A stretch of 64,000 nucleotides of DNA from assembly GCA_963708735.1 (NCBI GenBank), contig CAVPTW010000009.1, forward strand, positions 1-64,000, given 5' to 3'. The DNA comes from JAGPUQ01 sp963708735. GTDB lineage: Bacteria > Pseudomonadota > Gammaproteobacteria > Pseudomonadales > Porticoccaceae. Below the pieces are notes generated by a model that saw only the letters and a list, made by a program, of their open reading frames with translations, did not search any database and was not told the DNA's origin. The translations under genes were made by a program, and so were the position numbers. Shown piece by piece: positions 15,891 to 25,368 of the stretch (position 1 is its first letter; every line of letters starts with the position of its first letter).

Positions 15891-17444
15891 TTACTTGACT
15901 GTGGGCGGTGTTGAAAAGGAATGGTAGGGCGCCGGTGTCGGCAGCGTCCACTCCAGACCTTCGGCGCCTTCCCACACTTTCGGGTCGCTGATCTTGCGGC
16001 CGGCCACGATGGTCGCGATCACGTTGTAAAGGAACAGCAATTGCGACGCCCCGTAAGCAAAGGCACCGATGCTGGAGACCATGTTCCAGTCGGCGAACTG
16101 TAGCGAGTAGTCCGCATAGCGCCGCGGCATGCCGGCCAGGCCGAGGAAATGCTGCGGGAAAAAGGTGACGTTGAAGGCCACGAAAGACGCCCAGAAATGG
16201 ACTTTACCCATGGTCTCGTTGTACATCCGCCCAGTCCACTTCGGAATCCAGTAATAGACCGCCGCGGTGCTGGAGAACAGTGCACCCGCCACCATCACAT
16301 AGTGGAAGTGCGCCACCACAAAGTAGCTGTCGTGGTACTGGATATCCGCCGGGGCGATCGCGAGCATCAATCCCGTGAAGCCGCCAATGGTGAACAGAAT
16401 CACGAAAGCGATCGCGAACAGCATCGGGGTTTCGTAGGTGATGGCGCCGCGGAACATGGTGGTGATCCAGTTGAACACCTTCACGCCGGTGGGCACCGCA
16501 ATGAGCATGGTGGCGTACATGAAGTACAGCTCACCGGCAAGCGGCATGCCCACGGTAAACATGTGGTGGGCCCAGACGATGAACGACAGGAAGGCAATCG
16601 CCGCCGTCGCATATACCATGGACGAATAGCCAAACAGCGGCTTGCGGCTGAAGGTGGGGATGATGGCCGAAATCACCCCGAACGCCGGAATAATGATGAT
16701 GTAAACCTCGGGATGCCCGAAGAACCAGAACACGTGCTGAAACAGCACCGGATCGCCGCCGCCAGCGGCATTGAAGAAGCTGGTCCCGAAGTTGATGTCC
16801 ATCAGCATCATGGTCACCGTGCCCGCGAGCACTGGCATCACGGCAAGGAGCAGGAACGCGGTAATCAGCCAAGTCCACGCAAATAGCGGCATTTTCATCA
16901 GCGTCATCCCGGGGGCCCGCAGGTTCAGGATGGTGGCGATAATGTTGATGGAGCCCATGATCGAGGAGGCTCCGATGATGTGAACGCCGAAAATGAAGAA
17001 ATTGACCGTCGGTGGCGCAAAAGTAGTAGACAGCGGCGCATAGAAGGTCCAGCCGAAGTTCGGCGCGCCGCCCGGCATGAACAGGGTAGCCGCCAGCAGG
17101 CTGAAGCCGAACGGCAAAATCCAGAAACTCAGGTTGTTCATCCGCGGCAGCGCCATGTCGGGCGCACCGATCATCATGGGAATCATCCAGTTCGCCAGAC
17201 CGACAAATACCGGCATGATGGCACCGAACACCATGATCAAGCCGTGCATGGTGGTCATCTGATTGAAGAATTCGGGCTTGACGATCTGCATGCCGGGCTC
17301 GAACAGCTCGGCGCGAATCACCATCGCGAAAAGTCCACCCAGCAAAAACATGGCGAAACTGAACCACAGGTACATCGTGCCGATGTCCTTGTGGTTGGTG
17401 GCGCGAAGCCAGCGACCAATACCTTTAGCGGGACCGTGAGCCAT
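15891..17444 (-). CDS. ctaD: Cytochrome c oxidase subunit I (aa3 type)
   Basis: Catalytic subunit of 517 residues with twelve membrane helices. Heme and copper ligands are visible: TMHGLIMVF (heme a His), WFFGHPEVYI with the cross-linked His-Tyr pair, VWAHHMFTVG with the two CuB histidines, and DSYFVVAHFHYVM with the heme a3 and heme a ligands. The D-channel entry GLANWMIPMMIGAPDMALPRMNN is split over the region after helix 2. Together with heme A synthase nearby this defines an aa3-type cytochrome c oxidase. It follows ctaC by 15 bases. Confidence 0.97.
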   Translation of the reverse strand: MAHGPAKGIGRWLRATNHKDIGTMYLWFSFAMFLLGGLFAMVIRAELFEPGMQIVKPEFFNQMTTMHGLIMVFGAIMPVFVGLANWMIPMMIGAPDMALPRMNNLSFWILPFGFSLLAATLFMPGGAPNFGWTFYAPLSTTFAPPTVNFFIFGVHIIGASSIMGSINIIATILNLRAPGMTLMKMPLFAWTWLITAFLLLAVMPVLAGTVTMMLMDINFGTSFFNAAGGGDPVLFQHVFWFFGHPEVYIIIIPAFGVISAIIPTFSRKPLFGYSSMVYATAAIAFLSFIVWAHHMFTVGMPLAGELYFMYATMLIAVPTGVKVFNWITTMFRGAITYETPMLFAIAFVILFTIGGFTGLMLAIAPADIQYHDSYFVVAHFHYVMVAGALFSSTAAVYYWIPKWTGRMYNETMGKVHFWASFVAFNVTFFPQHFLGLAGMPRRYADYSLQFADWNMVSSIGAFAYGASQLLFLYNVIATIVAGRKISDPKVWEGAEGLEWTLPTPAPYHSFSTPPTVK

Positions 17445-17459
17445 GACGAATATCTCCCC

Positions 17460-18632
17460 TTATTGGCCTTTCTTGACTTTGAATACGTCCACTGGCTGGA
17501 CGATGTTGTCTTCGGATTTATTGCCCCAGGCATTGCGTTCATAGGTGATGACCGCCGCCAGATCGACCTCGGACAACTGCGCGCCAAATGCCTGCATCGC
17601 GGTACCGGGCTTGCCGTTCACCACGATGTTCAAGTGATCCGCGACCGGCCCGAGCGCGATTTTGCTTCCCTTGAGCGCCGGAAAGGCCCCGGGGACACCT
17701 TCGCCAGTCGCGCCGTGGCAACTGGCACAGGTCTGCCCAAAGATCTCCTCGCCTTTCGCCATCAGTTCGTCGCGCGTGAAAGTTTTTTCGGTCAATGCCC
17801 GCAGCGCAACTGCTTCGGACTGTTTCTTGGCCAGCCAGGTGTTGAATTCCGCCTCGGGAACCGCATTGACCACGATGGGCATGAACGCATGATCCTTGCC
17901 GCACAGTTCGGCACAGCGACCGCGATAAATTCCAGGCTTGTCGACACGGGCCCAGGTTTCGTTGACGAAGCCGGGAATGGCATCGCGCTTGACCGCGAGG
18001 TCCGGCACCCACCACGAGTGGATCACATCGGTAGCCGTCGTCAGCAGCCGCACCTTCTTACCGACCGGAATGACCAGCGGCTCCGTGACTTCTTCAAGAT
18101 AGAATTCCGTTTTTGGCGCCGTGCCGTAGATGGACGCCTGCGACGTGGCCAGCTGGCTCATGAAACCGACGTCCTTGCCAAGGTAATCGTACCGCCACTT
18201 CCACTGAGAACCGGTGATCTTGATGTCGAGATCCGCTTCACTCGTGTCGTAAAGGTGTTTCAAGGTCTTGGTGGCCGGAAACGCCATGACAATGAGAATC
18301 AACGCCGGAACGATCGTCCAGGCCAGCTCGACCTTGGTGCTCTCATGGAAATTCGCGGGCTGATGGCCGCGCGATTTGCGGTGGGCGAACATGCTGTAGA
18401 ACATGACCCCGAAGACCGTGATGCCAATCCACACGCAGATCCAGATGATGGTCATGTGGATGTCGTAGACGTTCTGGCTCACGCTCGTCACGCCCTTGGG
18501 CATGTTGAGCAGATTCCAGCCCTCGGGCTGTGTCGCCGGCTCGGCCGCCGCTGCGTGAATCCACGGTAGCAGCGCCAGCGCGCCAATACCCCCCCGGACC
18601 AGTTGATTTGCTTTAGAAACCATCGCCCTCAT
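17460..18632 (-). CDS. ctaC: Cytochrome c oxidase subunit II with fused cytochrome c domain
   Basis: Protein of 390 residues (caa3-like form). A signal peptide ending near AAAAEP is followed by two membrane helices, the cupredoxin domain with the CuA site CAELCGKDHAFM and an upstream IHSWW, then a C-terminal cytochrome c with CASCH. The fused heme domain lets the oxidase take electrons through a covalently attached cytochrome. Starts at 18632 or 18623 are possible. It is first in the ctaCDGE row; the 189-base gap upstream should hold the promoter, but no clear element was identified. Confidence 0.96.
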   Translation of the reverse strand: MRAMVSKANQLVRGGIGALALLPWIHAAAAEPATQPEGWNLLNMPKGVTSVSQNVYDIHMTIIWICVWIGITVFGVMFYSMFAHRKSRGHQPANFHESTKVELAWTIVPALILIVMAFPATKTLKHLYDTSEADLDIKITGSQWKWRYDYLGKDVGFMSQLATSQASIYGTAPKTEFYLEEVTEPLVIPVGKKVRLLTTATDVIHSWWVPDLAVKRDAIPGFVNETWARVDKPGIYRGRCAELCGKDHAFMPIVVNAVPEAEFNTWLAKKQSEAVALRALTEKTFTRDELMAKGEEIFGQTCASCHGATGEGVPGAFPALKGSKIALGPVADHLNIVVNGKPGTAMQAFGAQLSEVDLAAVITYERNAWGNKSEDNIVQPVDVFKVKKGQ

Positions 18633-18821
18633 CGTCTCCGTTTTGATTGAACCACTGCCGGGCTCTGAAGGGGCGGCCAGTTGCGACCGCAGGCACCGGG
18701 GAAAGTTCGGCGGGTGATTGTACCAGAGCCCCCCGGGGGAGAAACAATGTCGCGACCGGTTTTTTCTCGGCGTTTCACTGGTGGCCGAAAAAAAATTGAC
18801 CTGGATCAGGCCGACGCGACT

Positions 18822-19079
18822 TCACTTTGGGGATCGCGGGGACCGTGCCGGATCAATCAGCCGCACCGGCTCCGGCGTCGCCTGCTCCCGCTGTGCGGCC
18901 CGCTCCGGCCGCGTGGCGGGCGGCGTGGGCATCAGTGCGCCAGCACCAGTCTCGCTGAAACCGCAGGCGACGCACTCGCGGTGATCCTGGCCATCGCGGT
19001 GAAACACGACCGTGCGGTCTGCCATCTTGCAGTGCGGACAGATCGCCCCGGCGACAAAACGCCGCTTTTCGCTAAACAT
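18822..19079 (-). CDS. YheV-like zinc-ribbon protein (DUF2387)
   Basis: Small protein of 85 residues. The N-terminus KRRFVAGAICPHC and the later CVACGF form a four-cysteine zinc ribbon as in the YheV/DUF2387 family, and the spacing of about 20 residues between pairs agrees. The C-terminal third is rich in Pro, Ala and Arg and looks disordered. Function is unknown in the family. It lies 18 bases after fabY on the same strand and may be co-transcribed. Confidence 0.8.
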   Translation of the reverse strand: MFSEKRRFVAGAICPHCKMADRTVVFHRDGQDHRECVACGFSETGAGALMPTPPATRPERAAQREQATPEPVRLIDPARSPRSPK

Positions 19080-19097
19080 GCCGGCTCCGACGCGACA

Positions 19098-20990
19098 TCA
19101 GATCATGTCTGCATAGGGATTTTCGACATCGAGGGAGATCGGGCACCCAAATCCCGGCACCCTGATCGCGGTACTGGTGATTTGAACATCTTCATCCTGT
19201 ATCGCCCCTTCGCCGAAACGGTAGATCGGCGCAAACAGGCCGCGGTCGACGCGTTGCTCGTAAGCCGCCGCCAATTCCCGGGTACGCTCCCGCCGCGTGC
19301 GATATGCACTCCAATGCTCGGCATAACGCCGTTCGAGCATCGCCTCCGTCACCCGCGCCGAGAGCACCAGGCCACTGGCGTTGTTGCCACCGAACCCCTT
19401 GGCATTGACGATGGCGGCGTCGAGCCCGTGGTCGCGCGCGTCGTAATCGGCAAGCGGGATGCGCAACCGACTCGCGTGAACATCCGCCGCAACCTCCGTG
19501 ACGGTTTTGATCCCGGGCACACGGCCGTGGCGCAGGGTGCCGATGGCCGCCATCACCTGATCGCCGCTGGCGGCGGCCAACGAATGGCCGACATAGGCCT
19601 TAACCGCGCAGATCGGCCAGTCGGTGATGCCGAAAGCCTCGGCAATGCGATCAAAGATGAGCGATTCGGTGACCCGGTTCTGGGGGGTGCTGGAACCGTG
19701 CGCGAACACAACGCTGCGCCGGCGCAACCCCGGCTCGCCGAGCAGCGCCCGCGCCGCGGCGGCCGCCTTGCCGAGGCAAAGGTAGTTGCCCGGACCCGGT
19801 CCGGAGATGGATTTCTTGACGCCGTCGGCGTCGATGCTGACTTCCGGCACGGCGCCGTGAATATCGAGGCCGAGCTCGATCGCCAGCGCGTCATCCATCA
19901 GGAACAGGTACTGCGATGCCTCGGCCACGACGAAACCCGCGTTGTAGCCGAAGGGCCGGCTGTAGCGACGCGGGTCCGGATCGCCCAGACGCACCATGGC
20001 GTCTTCGTTCGCCAGCGCATTCATGTTGGCGAAGCCTTCGATGATTTCGGGCGTGACCGCCGCTTCGCTGCCGCCCACCAGGGCGACCCGGCGCACGCCT
20101 CGGCGGATATCGCGCACGCCCGCGTGGAGGTTGTATAGAAAGCTGGCGCAGGCGCCGGTGATGGCTTCGGTGTGGCCCAGACTGCCCAGCACATAGGCGT
20201 TGACGAAGTCCGCCGGCATGCTGTTGAGGCCCAGGGGCAACTGTTTGGCGGTGGCGCGACCGCCGAGCAGGCTGGCGCGCAACATGCCGCCCAACCCTTC
20301 ATCGCTCAACTGGCCCATGGCGCAGGAGGCGTAGGTGCCGATTTCGTCGGGACGCACCCGGGCGCAGATATCCTGCCAAGAGACGCCAAGGGAGTGGATC
20401 GCATCGCTGGCGCCCATCACCGCCATCTGCAAACCCCGGGGCTGGAAGCGCGAGTTGTAGCCGGCGCCCGGATCAAACCCGCGCGGTAGCTGACCGGCGG
20501 CCTTCACCCCCATCGCCTGGGTGGCGGGCAATCGCCATTCCTGCACCCCCTGCACCGCCACCGTGAAAGCATCGCCATGGTCGGCCACCACTTCCCAGCC
20601 CGGCGGCAACGGCGCTGGCAGCTGGCGGCGAGCCACCTTGAAGCGCATCTCGTCGCCAGCGCAGAGCTCGGCGGTCAGATTGCGGTGGCAGAACACCGCG
20701 TCCGGATCGAAATGGGTGGCCTCGATGCGGCGGATCAGCGTGCCGTCCACCACATCTGCGGCGTAGCGCGCGGCCACGGCGGCGCGCGCAAGGGGCGCGC
20801 CCGCCGCGTCCCGATAACCCGAACCATCCCAGCGCGCCAGGCCCATCATGCAGGCCAGCCCGGCCAGCGTCGTTTCGCGCTCCGCACCCGTGAGGCTTTC
20901 GAGGATCATGCGTTTATAGGATTGATCGAACGAGCTGCGACCGGCGGCGTTGCAGCCGCCGTAGCCGACGATAACCGGCAGGATTGCCAT
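19098..20990 (-). CDS. fabY: Beta-ketoacyl-ACP synthase FabY
   Basis: Protein of 630 residues, much longer than FabF or FabB and close in length and sequence pattern to Pseudomonas aeruginosa FabY, which starts fatty acid synthesis from acetyl-CoA in place of FabH. The N-terminus LPVIVGYGGCNAAGRSSF, the middle SRFQPRGLQM, and the C-terminus KVPGF-like RVPGFG agree with that family. The ketosynthase triad is intact: Cys in ITGACASF (near 282), His in FAHGSSTPQNR (near 428) and His in VGHSLAAASGDQ (near 469). I chose ATG 20990 (MAILPV); an in-frame ATG twelve codons upstream is less likely. It is divergent from the GlxA-type regulator. Confidence 0.88.
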   Translation of the reverse strand: MAILPVIVGYGGCNAAGRSSFDQSYKRMILESLTGAERETTLAGLACMMGLARWDGSGYRDAAGAPLARAAVAARYAADVVDGTLIRRIEATHFDPDAVFCHRNLTAELCAGDEMRFKVARRQLPAPLPPGWEVVADHGDAFTVAVQGVQEWRLPATQAMGVKAAGQLPRGFDPGAGYNSRFQPRGLQMAVMGASDAIHSLGVSWQDICARVRPDEIGTYASCAMGQLSDEGLGGMLRASLLGGRATAKQLPLGLNSMPADFVNAYVLGSLGHTEAITGACASFLYNLHAGVRDIRRGVRRVALVGGSEAAVTPEIIEGFANMNALANEDAMVRLGDPDPRRYSRPFGYNAGFVVAEASQYLFLMDDALAIELGLDIHGAVPEVSIDADGVKKSISGPGPGNYLCLGKAAAAARALLGEPGLRRRSVVFAHGSSTPQNRVTESLIFDRIAEAFGITDWPICAVKAYVGHSLAAASGDQVMAAIGTLRHGRVPGIKTVTEVAADVHASRLRIPLADYDARDHGLDAAIVNAKGFGGNNASGLVLSARVTEAMLERRYAEHWSAYRTRRERTRELAAAYEQRVDRGLFAPIYRFGEGAIQDEDVQITSTAIRVPGFGCPISLDVENPYADMI

Positions 20991-21105
20991 GGTGCAGAAC
21001 AAGCCAAGATCAGGTGGGATTCGCATTCTAGGGTCGCCATCCCCGTTGCGTTATGGACGATCTGGCCATATTGTCGGCGAATTCGGCCAATCCAGAGCCA
21101 TATCA

Positions 21106-22110
21106 ATGACCCAAACCCCTGAACCCTATCGGGTCGCCGTGATTCTGTGCGAGGAGACGCTGGCCACCAGCGCGACCCTGCCGGTGGAAATCTTCCGCAA
21201 TGCCGAGGCCTTTGCGATGCGCGGCGACCGCCACTGTCGCACCATCGCGATCGATACCCTGACCCTGGATGGCGCGCCGATCCAGTCCGCGTCCGGGTTT
21301 GCGCTGAGCCCCAGCGGCGCCATCGCACCCTTTCGCCCCTATGACCTGGTACATGTGCCCAGCCTGTGGCGCAGCCCGCGCCGCGCCCTGCGCCGCCATC
21401 CCGACTATTTGCCCTGGCTGCGCGAACAACACCGGGCGGGAGCGACCTTGACGGCGGTAGGGACCGGCACCTGCCTGCTCGCCGCCACCGGCCTGCTTGA
21501 TGGCAAACCGGCCACCACCCACTGGCACTATTTCGATCAGTTTCAACACGACTATCCCGAGGTCCAGTTGCAGCGCCAGTACTTCACCACCCGCGCCGGC
21601 ACCATCTATTGCACCGCCGGGGTCAATGCGCTCGCCGAGCTGCTCGCCCACATCGTTTACCGCATTTACGGCCGCGCCGTGGCGCGCCATGTGGAACGGG
21701 TGTTTTTCCACGAGATCCGCAACGCCTTCGAGGGCAGCCGCTATCTGGACGATGCGGCGGCAAGACACTCCGACGAGGACGTGGTGCAGGCGCAGATCTG
21801 GCTCCAGGACAACTTCGACAAGCCGGTGTCGATCGCGGAGCTCGCCGGGCGTTTCGACCTCAGCCTGCGCACCTTCAACCGGCGCTTTCGCGACGCAGTG
21901 GGCGAACCGCCGTTGGCGTACCTCCAGGAACTGCGCCTGGATACCGCCCGCCAGCTCTTGCAGAGCACCAACCTGACCATCGCCGAAATCGCCCAGCGCT
22001 GCGGCTACCAGGACACCGCCTGGTTCGCCCGCCTGTTCCGCCGCCTCTACGACGTCACGCCCCGCGAGTACCGCCACACGGTGCGCGCGAAACTGTTCAG
22101 CCCCGGCTGA
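21106..22110 (+). CDS. GlxA-family transcriptional regulator (DJ-1/PfpI plus AraC domain)
   Basis: Protein of 334 residues with two parts. Residues about 1-190 form a DJ-1/PfpI (class I glutamine amidotransferase-like) domain, with the nucleophile-elbow region TAVGTGTCLLAATGLLDGK. The C-terminal 100 residues are an AraC-type double helix-turn-helix with DLSLRTFNRRFRDAVGEPP, IAEIAQRCGYQDTAWFARLFRR and TPREYRH. Such regulators sense small metabolites and usually act on neighbouring genes. ATG 21106 was chosen from the domain start. The divergent fabY and the downstream VOC gene are possible targets, but no operator was recognised. Confidence 0.9.
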   Translation: MTQTPEPYRVAVILCEETLATSATLPVEIFRNAEAFAMRGDRHCRTIAIDTLTLDGAPIQSASGFALSPSGAIAPFRPYDLVHVPSLWRSPRRALRRHPDYLPWLREQHRAGATLTAVGTGTCLLAATGLLDGKPATTHWHYFDQFQHDYPEVQLQRQYFTTRAGTIYCTAGVNALAELLAHIVYRIYGRAVARHVERVFFHEIRNAFEGSRYLDDAAARHSDEDVVQAQIWLQDNFDKPVSIAELAGRFDLSLRTFNRRFRDAVGEPPLAYLQELRLDTARQLLQSTNLTIAEIAQRCGYQDTAWFARLFRRLYDVTPREYRHTVRAKLFSPG

Positions 22111-22207
22111 GCGCAGTCACAAATCGGGCTGCCGCCGGTCCACCCGGCAGCGCTATAAAGGCAGTCATCCAGCCATCCATAACCACACCCAACCGGGGGA
22201 AACCACC

Positions 22208-22708
22208 ATGGCCATCAGCGAAGTTCACCATGTCGCGCTCACCGTGAGCGATCTCGACAAATCCGTCGCCTTCTATGAGGAGATCCTGGGCTTCACCAAG
22301 ACGCTCGATATGCCGCTGGCGGGCACCATCACGGAAAAGCTGCTCAAGCTGAAACCGGGCACCCAGGGTCGCTCGGTGATCCTCCAGCAGGGCGGCAAGC
22401 TGACCGGCGAGGTGGAACTGATCCAGTTCGACCCGCCCGCCGAGCGGCGCACCGGACCCAAGCAGCCCGGCGATCCCGGCATTTTTCTGCTGTCGTTTGA
22501 AGTGACCGGCGAAACGCTGCAAGCCGTCCATGACCGGCTCAAGGCGCGCGGCATCCAGTTTTACGCGGAGCCCATGGACCTGGAGCTCAAGGGCTACGGG
22601 TTCATCAAGGCGGTGATCTTCGAGGATCCTGACGGCACCATGATCGAGCTGATTCAGCTCCCCGCCCGCGCCGAGGTCCAGGCCTACCGCGCCCGGCACG
22701 GCGCCTGA
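22208..22708 (+). CDS. VOC-superfamily protein (glyoxalase/dioxygenase fold)
   Basis: Protein of 166 residues with two beta-alpha-beta-beta-beta modules. The first begins VHHVALTVSDLDKSVAFYEEILGF, split by the usual His ligand, and the C-terminal strand IFEDPDGTMIELIQLP carries the typical terminal Glu. VELIQFD supplies a second candidate Glu. Metal-dependent lyases, dioxygenases and epimerases share this fold, so the reaction is not settled; a lactoylglutathione lyase-like enzyme is possible. ATG 22208 is preceded by GGGGGAAACCACC. It is 98 bases downstream of the GlxA-type regulator. Confidence 0.85.
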   Translation: MAISEVHHVALTVSDLDKSVAFYEEILGFTKTLDMPLAGTITEKLLKLKPGTQGRSVILQQGGKLTGEVELIQFDPPAERRTGPKQPGDPGIFLLSFEVTGETLQAVHDRLKARGIQFYAEPMDLELKGYGFIKAVIFEDPDGTMIELIQLPARAEVQAYRARHGA

Positions 22709-22767
22709 CGCGCGTCCGGGCGCCTGCCTGCGTTCGCCCCGGGGCGCTCTTCATCGCCCGCGGAAGA

Positions 22768-23001
22768 TCAGTGCCGGGCGGCGGCAGCGCCGAGGGCGCG
22801 GCCCAGCAGTACCGCGATCTGCTCGCGCCGCCAGGACTCCGGCGCATTGGTCCAGCATGCCAGGGGCGCATACCAGCGCATCCCCATGCGCTGCAACATC
22901 AACTCGGTGCCGGCCGACAGGGGCGCTGCGCTGCGGTAGACCGCATAGGGCACCCGGTCACCGGGAAGGGAAACGACGTTCGAATCCGTGCGCTCTGCCA
23001 T
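22768..23001 (-). CDS. Small hypothetical protein
   Basis: Reading frame of 77 residues with ATG 22999-23001 and GAGGG nine bases upstream. The sequence contains VVSLPGDRVPYAVYRSAAPL and a central MLQRMGMRWYAPLACW with several aromatic residues; there is no signal peptide or full membrane helix. I do not recognise a family. It lies on the minus strand 78 bases downstream of the patatin gene and may share its transcript. The longer upstream extension in frame overlaps the patatin gene and is not coding. Confidence 0.5.
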   Translation of the reverse strand: MAERTDSNVVSLPGDRVPYAVYRSAAPLSAGTELMLQRMGMRWYAPLACWTNAPESWRREQIAVLLGRALGAAAARH

Positions 23002-23078
23002 GGCGGGACCCTCGCTATGCGCTTGCGTCCCGCCCAACATACCGCGTCCCACTCCGCCCGTCGATCCGGTGCCCGCTT

Positions 23079-23999
23079 TCAGCCGGGATGACTGGGCCCC
23101 GATGGTGCCCGGCGCCGCAGCCCGGCCCGGTCCAGCTCCCGGGGGATGATCTCGGCGGCCGCGCGGTAGCCCACCTCGATCAACTCGGCGGCGCGGTGGA
23201 ATTCGTGAATCCCGCACAGGTTGCGGGGGATTTCCACCAAAACGTCCGGCGGATAGGCCGCCATCTTCTGGCGCGCGATGGTGCTCTGCATGGCGTCGAA
23301 CGCCTGGGTGGCGATATCCAGCATCTGCCAACTCACCGGCACGGCGCTGCGCTGACGCACGCTGTCCACGACACGGCGCAGATAGCCGCTCTCGCTGTCG
23401 GTACTGAGCGGCAGATCTTCCGCTGCGGGTGGCGCCAGCTGCACCTGGCCGCTGACATGGATGGCGATGGTGAGGTCGGTGTCATCGCTCAGTGTGGGCG
23501 CGATGGGCACCGGATTGAGGATGCCACCGTCCACCAGCAAGCTACCGTTGAGCCGGTAGGGCGGAAACAGCACCGGGATCGCGATGGAGGCGCGGATCGC
23601 TTCCAGGAGCGGTCCGCGGGTGAGCCAGACTTCGCGCCCGCTCTCGATATTGGCGGCGACCGCGGTGAAGCGGATCGGCAGCGCCTCGATGGCGACATCG
23701 CCGATCAGGTCGCGCAGCAGTTCGGCCAGTTTGTCGCCGGCGATCAGCCCGGTGCGCGGCAAGGTGACATCGACCAGCCTGAGCAGGCCGCGCCGCGACT
23801 GCTTCACCAACCAGTGTTCGTAAGCGACGAGTTTGCCGGCCGCATGGAGACCGCCGATCAGCGCGCCGATGGAGCAGCCGGCGATGGAGTCGATCCGATA
23901 GCCTTCTTCCTCCAGCCAGCGGATGACGCCGATATGGGCGAGCCCGCGGGCGCCGCCACTGCCGAGCACAAGGGAAACACTGCGCCGGCTCGGGGGCAC
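23079..23999 (-). CDS. Patatin-like phospholipase
   Basis: Protein of 306 residues of the RssA/YchK type. The oxyanion loop LVLGSGGARGLAHIGV begins near residue 10, the nucleophile elbow is GCSIGALIGG, and the catalytic Asp is in LLVDGGILNPVP, giving the Ser-Asp dyad of patatins. Known members hydrolyse acyl chains of membrane lipids; the substrate here is unknown. Translation starts at GTG 23999, six bases after the PPi-phosphofructokinase stop, so the two are likely cotranscribed. There is no signal peptide, so it should be cytoplasmic or membrane-associated. Confidence 0.9.
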   Translation of the reverse strand: MPPSRRSVSLVLGSGGARGLAHIGVIRWLEEEGYRIDSIAGCSIGALIGGLHAAGKLVAYEHWLVKQSRRGLLRLVDVTLPRTGLIAGDKLAELLRDLIGDVAIEALPIRFTAVAANIESGREVWLTRGPLLEAIRASIAIPVLFPPYRLNGSLLVDGGILNPVPIAPTLSDDTDLTIAIHVSGQVQLAPPAAEDLPLSTDSESGYLRRVVDSVRQRSAVPVSWQMLDIATQAFDAMQSTIARQKMAAYPPDVLVEIPRNLCGIHEFHRAAELIEVGYRAAAEIIPRELDRAGLRRRAPSGPSHPG

Positions 24000-24004
24000 G
24001 GGGC

Positions 24005-25267
24005 TTAGACGATGAAGCGGGTTTTGAGCTTGCGCGGGACGAGCCTGTTGTCCGGTCGCGCGTAGCGGGGCACCCCGTTGTGGTAGGGCGGGTAATCCTC
24101 GCCGGCGATCAGGGGCGCCAGGTATTCACGCGCGGCGGGCGTGATGCCAAAGCCGTCGCGAGTGATGAAGGCGCGCGGCATGGTGCGCTCCACGTTGGCG
24201 ACCTTTTCCAGCGGCGCCTCGCCCAGGCTCCAGCTGTACTTGCTGCCCGACGCGCGCTCGATGGTGACCATCACGCCGCTCTTGCCGGCCAGCGCGTACT
24301 CCACCCCGGCGCGGCCCACCGCGTAGGCCTGCTCGACATCGGTCGCCGAAGCGATATGGCGCGCCGCGCGTTGCAGGTAATCGGCCAGCGCCCAGTGGTA
24401 TTTGTAGCCGAGCGCCTCCTTCACCAGGGTCGCCAGCGTCGGGGCCACACCGCCCAACTGCTTGTGGCCGAAGGCATCGGTGCCGCCGGCATCGGCGAGG
24501 AAAGTGCCGTCCGCGTAGCGGGTGCCCTCGGAGGCGACGATCACGCAGTAGCCGTTGCGCTTGACGGTGCGCTCGACCCGCGCCAGGAATTTGGCCCGGT
24601 CGAAGGCGATTTCCGGAAACAGAATGATGTGGGGCGGATCGCCGTCCCGTTCCGCGGCGAGTCCGCCCGCCGCCGCGATCCAGCCGGCGTGGCGTCCCAT
24701 CACCTCCAGGATGAAGACCTTGGTCGAGGTCTCGCACATGGAGGCCACGTCCAGGCTGGCCTCGCGCGTCGCCACCGCAACGTATTTGGCCACCGAACCG
24801 AAGCCCGGGCAGCAATCCGTAAACGGCAGATCGTTGTCCACGGTCTTGGGAAGATGGATCGCCTGCAGCGGGTAACCATGGCTGTGCGCGAGCTGCGCCA
24901 CCTTGAGGCAGGTGTCGGCGGAATCGCCGCCGCCGTTGTAAAGGAAATAGCCGATATTGTGGGCCTCGAACACGGCGAGCAGACGCTCGTACTGGGTATT
25001 GTCCACGGCCGGGTTCCTGAGCTTGTAGCGGCAGGACCCAAAGGCCCCGGACGGCGTGTGGCGCAGCGCCGCGATGGTTTTCGCGCTCTCCTTGCCGGTG
25101 TCGATCAACTCTTCACGTAATGCGCCCAGAATCCCGTTGCGCCCCGCATACACCGCGCCGATGTGGCGGCGGTTGGCGCGCGCGGTTTCGATCACGCCGC
25201 AGGCAGTGGCGTTGATCACCGCAGTGACGCCGCCGGACTGGGCATAGAAAAGGTTGCGTTTGGTCAT
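24005..25267 (-). CDS. pfp: Pyrophosphate-dependent 6-phosphofructokinase
   Basis: Protein of 420 residues that interconverts fructose 6-phosphate and fructose 1,6-bisphosphate. The N-terminal QSGGVTAVINA and the motifs NGGGDSADT and PKTVDND mark the PFK family. The lysine in PKT, where ATP enzymes have Gly, and the Asp in GGxDS indicate the pyrophosphate-using type, which works reversibly in glycolysis and gluconeogenesis. EVMGRHAGW is the substrate-binding motif. ATG 25267 is the only sensible start. The patatin gene follows six bases after its stop. Confidence 0.9.
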   Translation of the reverse strand: MTKRNLFYAQSGGVTAVINATACGVIETARANRRHIGAVYAGRNGILGALREELIDTGKESAKTIAALRHTPSGAFGSCRYKLRNPAVDNTQYERLLAVFEAHNIGYFLYNGGGDSADTCLKVAQLAHSHGYPLQAIHLPKTVDNDLPFTDCCPGFGSVAKYVAVATREASLDVASMCETSTKVFILEVMGRHAGWIAAAGGLAAERDGDPPHIILFPEIAFDRAKFLARVERTVKRNGYCVIVASEGTRYADGTFLADAGGTDAFGHKQLGGVAPTLATLVKEALGYKYHWALADYLQRAARHIASATDVEQAYAVGRAGVEYALAGKSGVMVTIERASGSKYSWSLGEAPLEKVANVERTMPRAFITRDGFGITPAAREYLAPLIAGEDYPPYHNGVPRYARPDNRLVPRKLKTRFIV

Positions 25268-25368
25268 GACATATCCCGTCTGGACGGCAGTGCTCAGGGA
25301 CGCCGGATGATACTGGAATCACCCCCTGGCCGCATGACATGAAACCCAAGCACAGCGTTCGTCCGGCC

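Noticed and set aside
22711..22767. GC-rich dyads between the VOC gene and the small frame as a REP element
   Set aside because: The pairing is short and imperfect and could arise by chance at this GC content.
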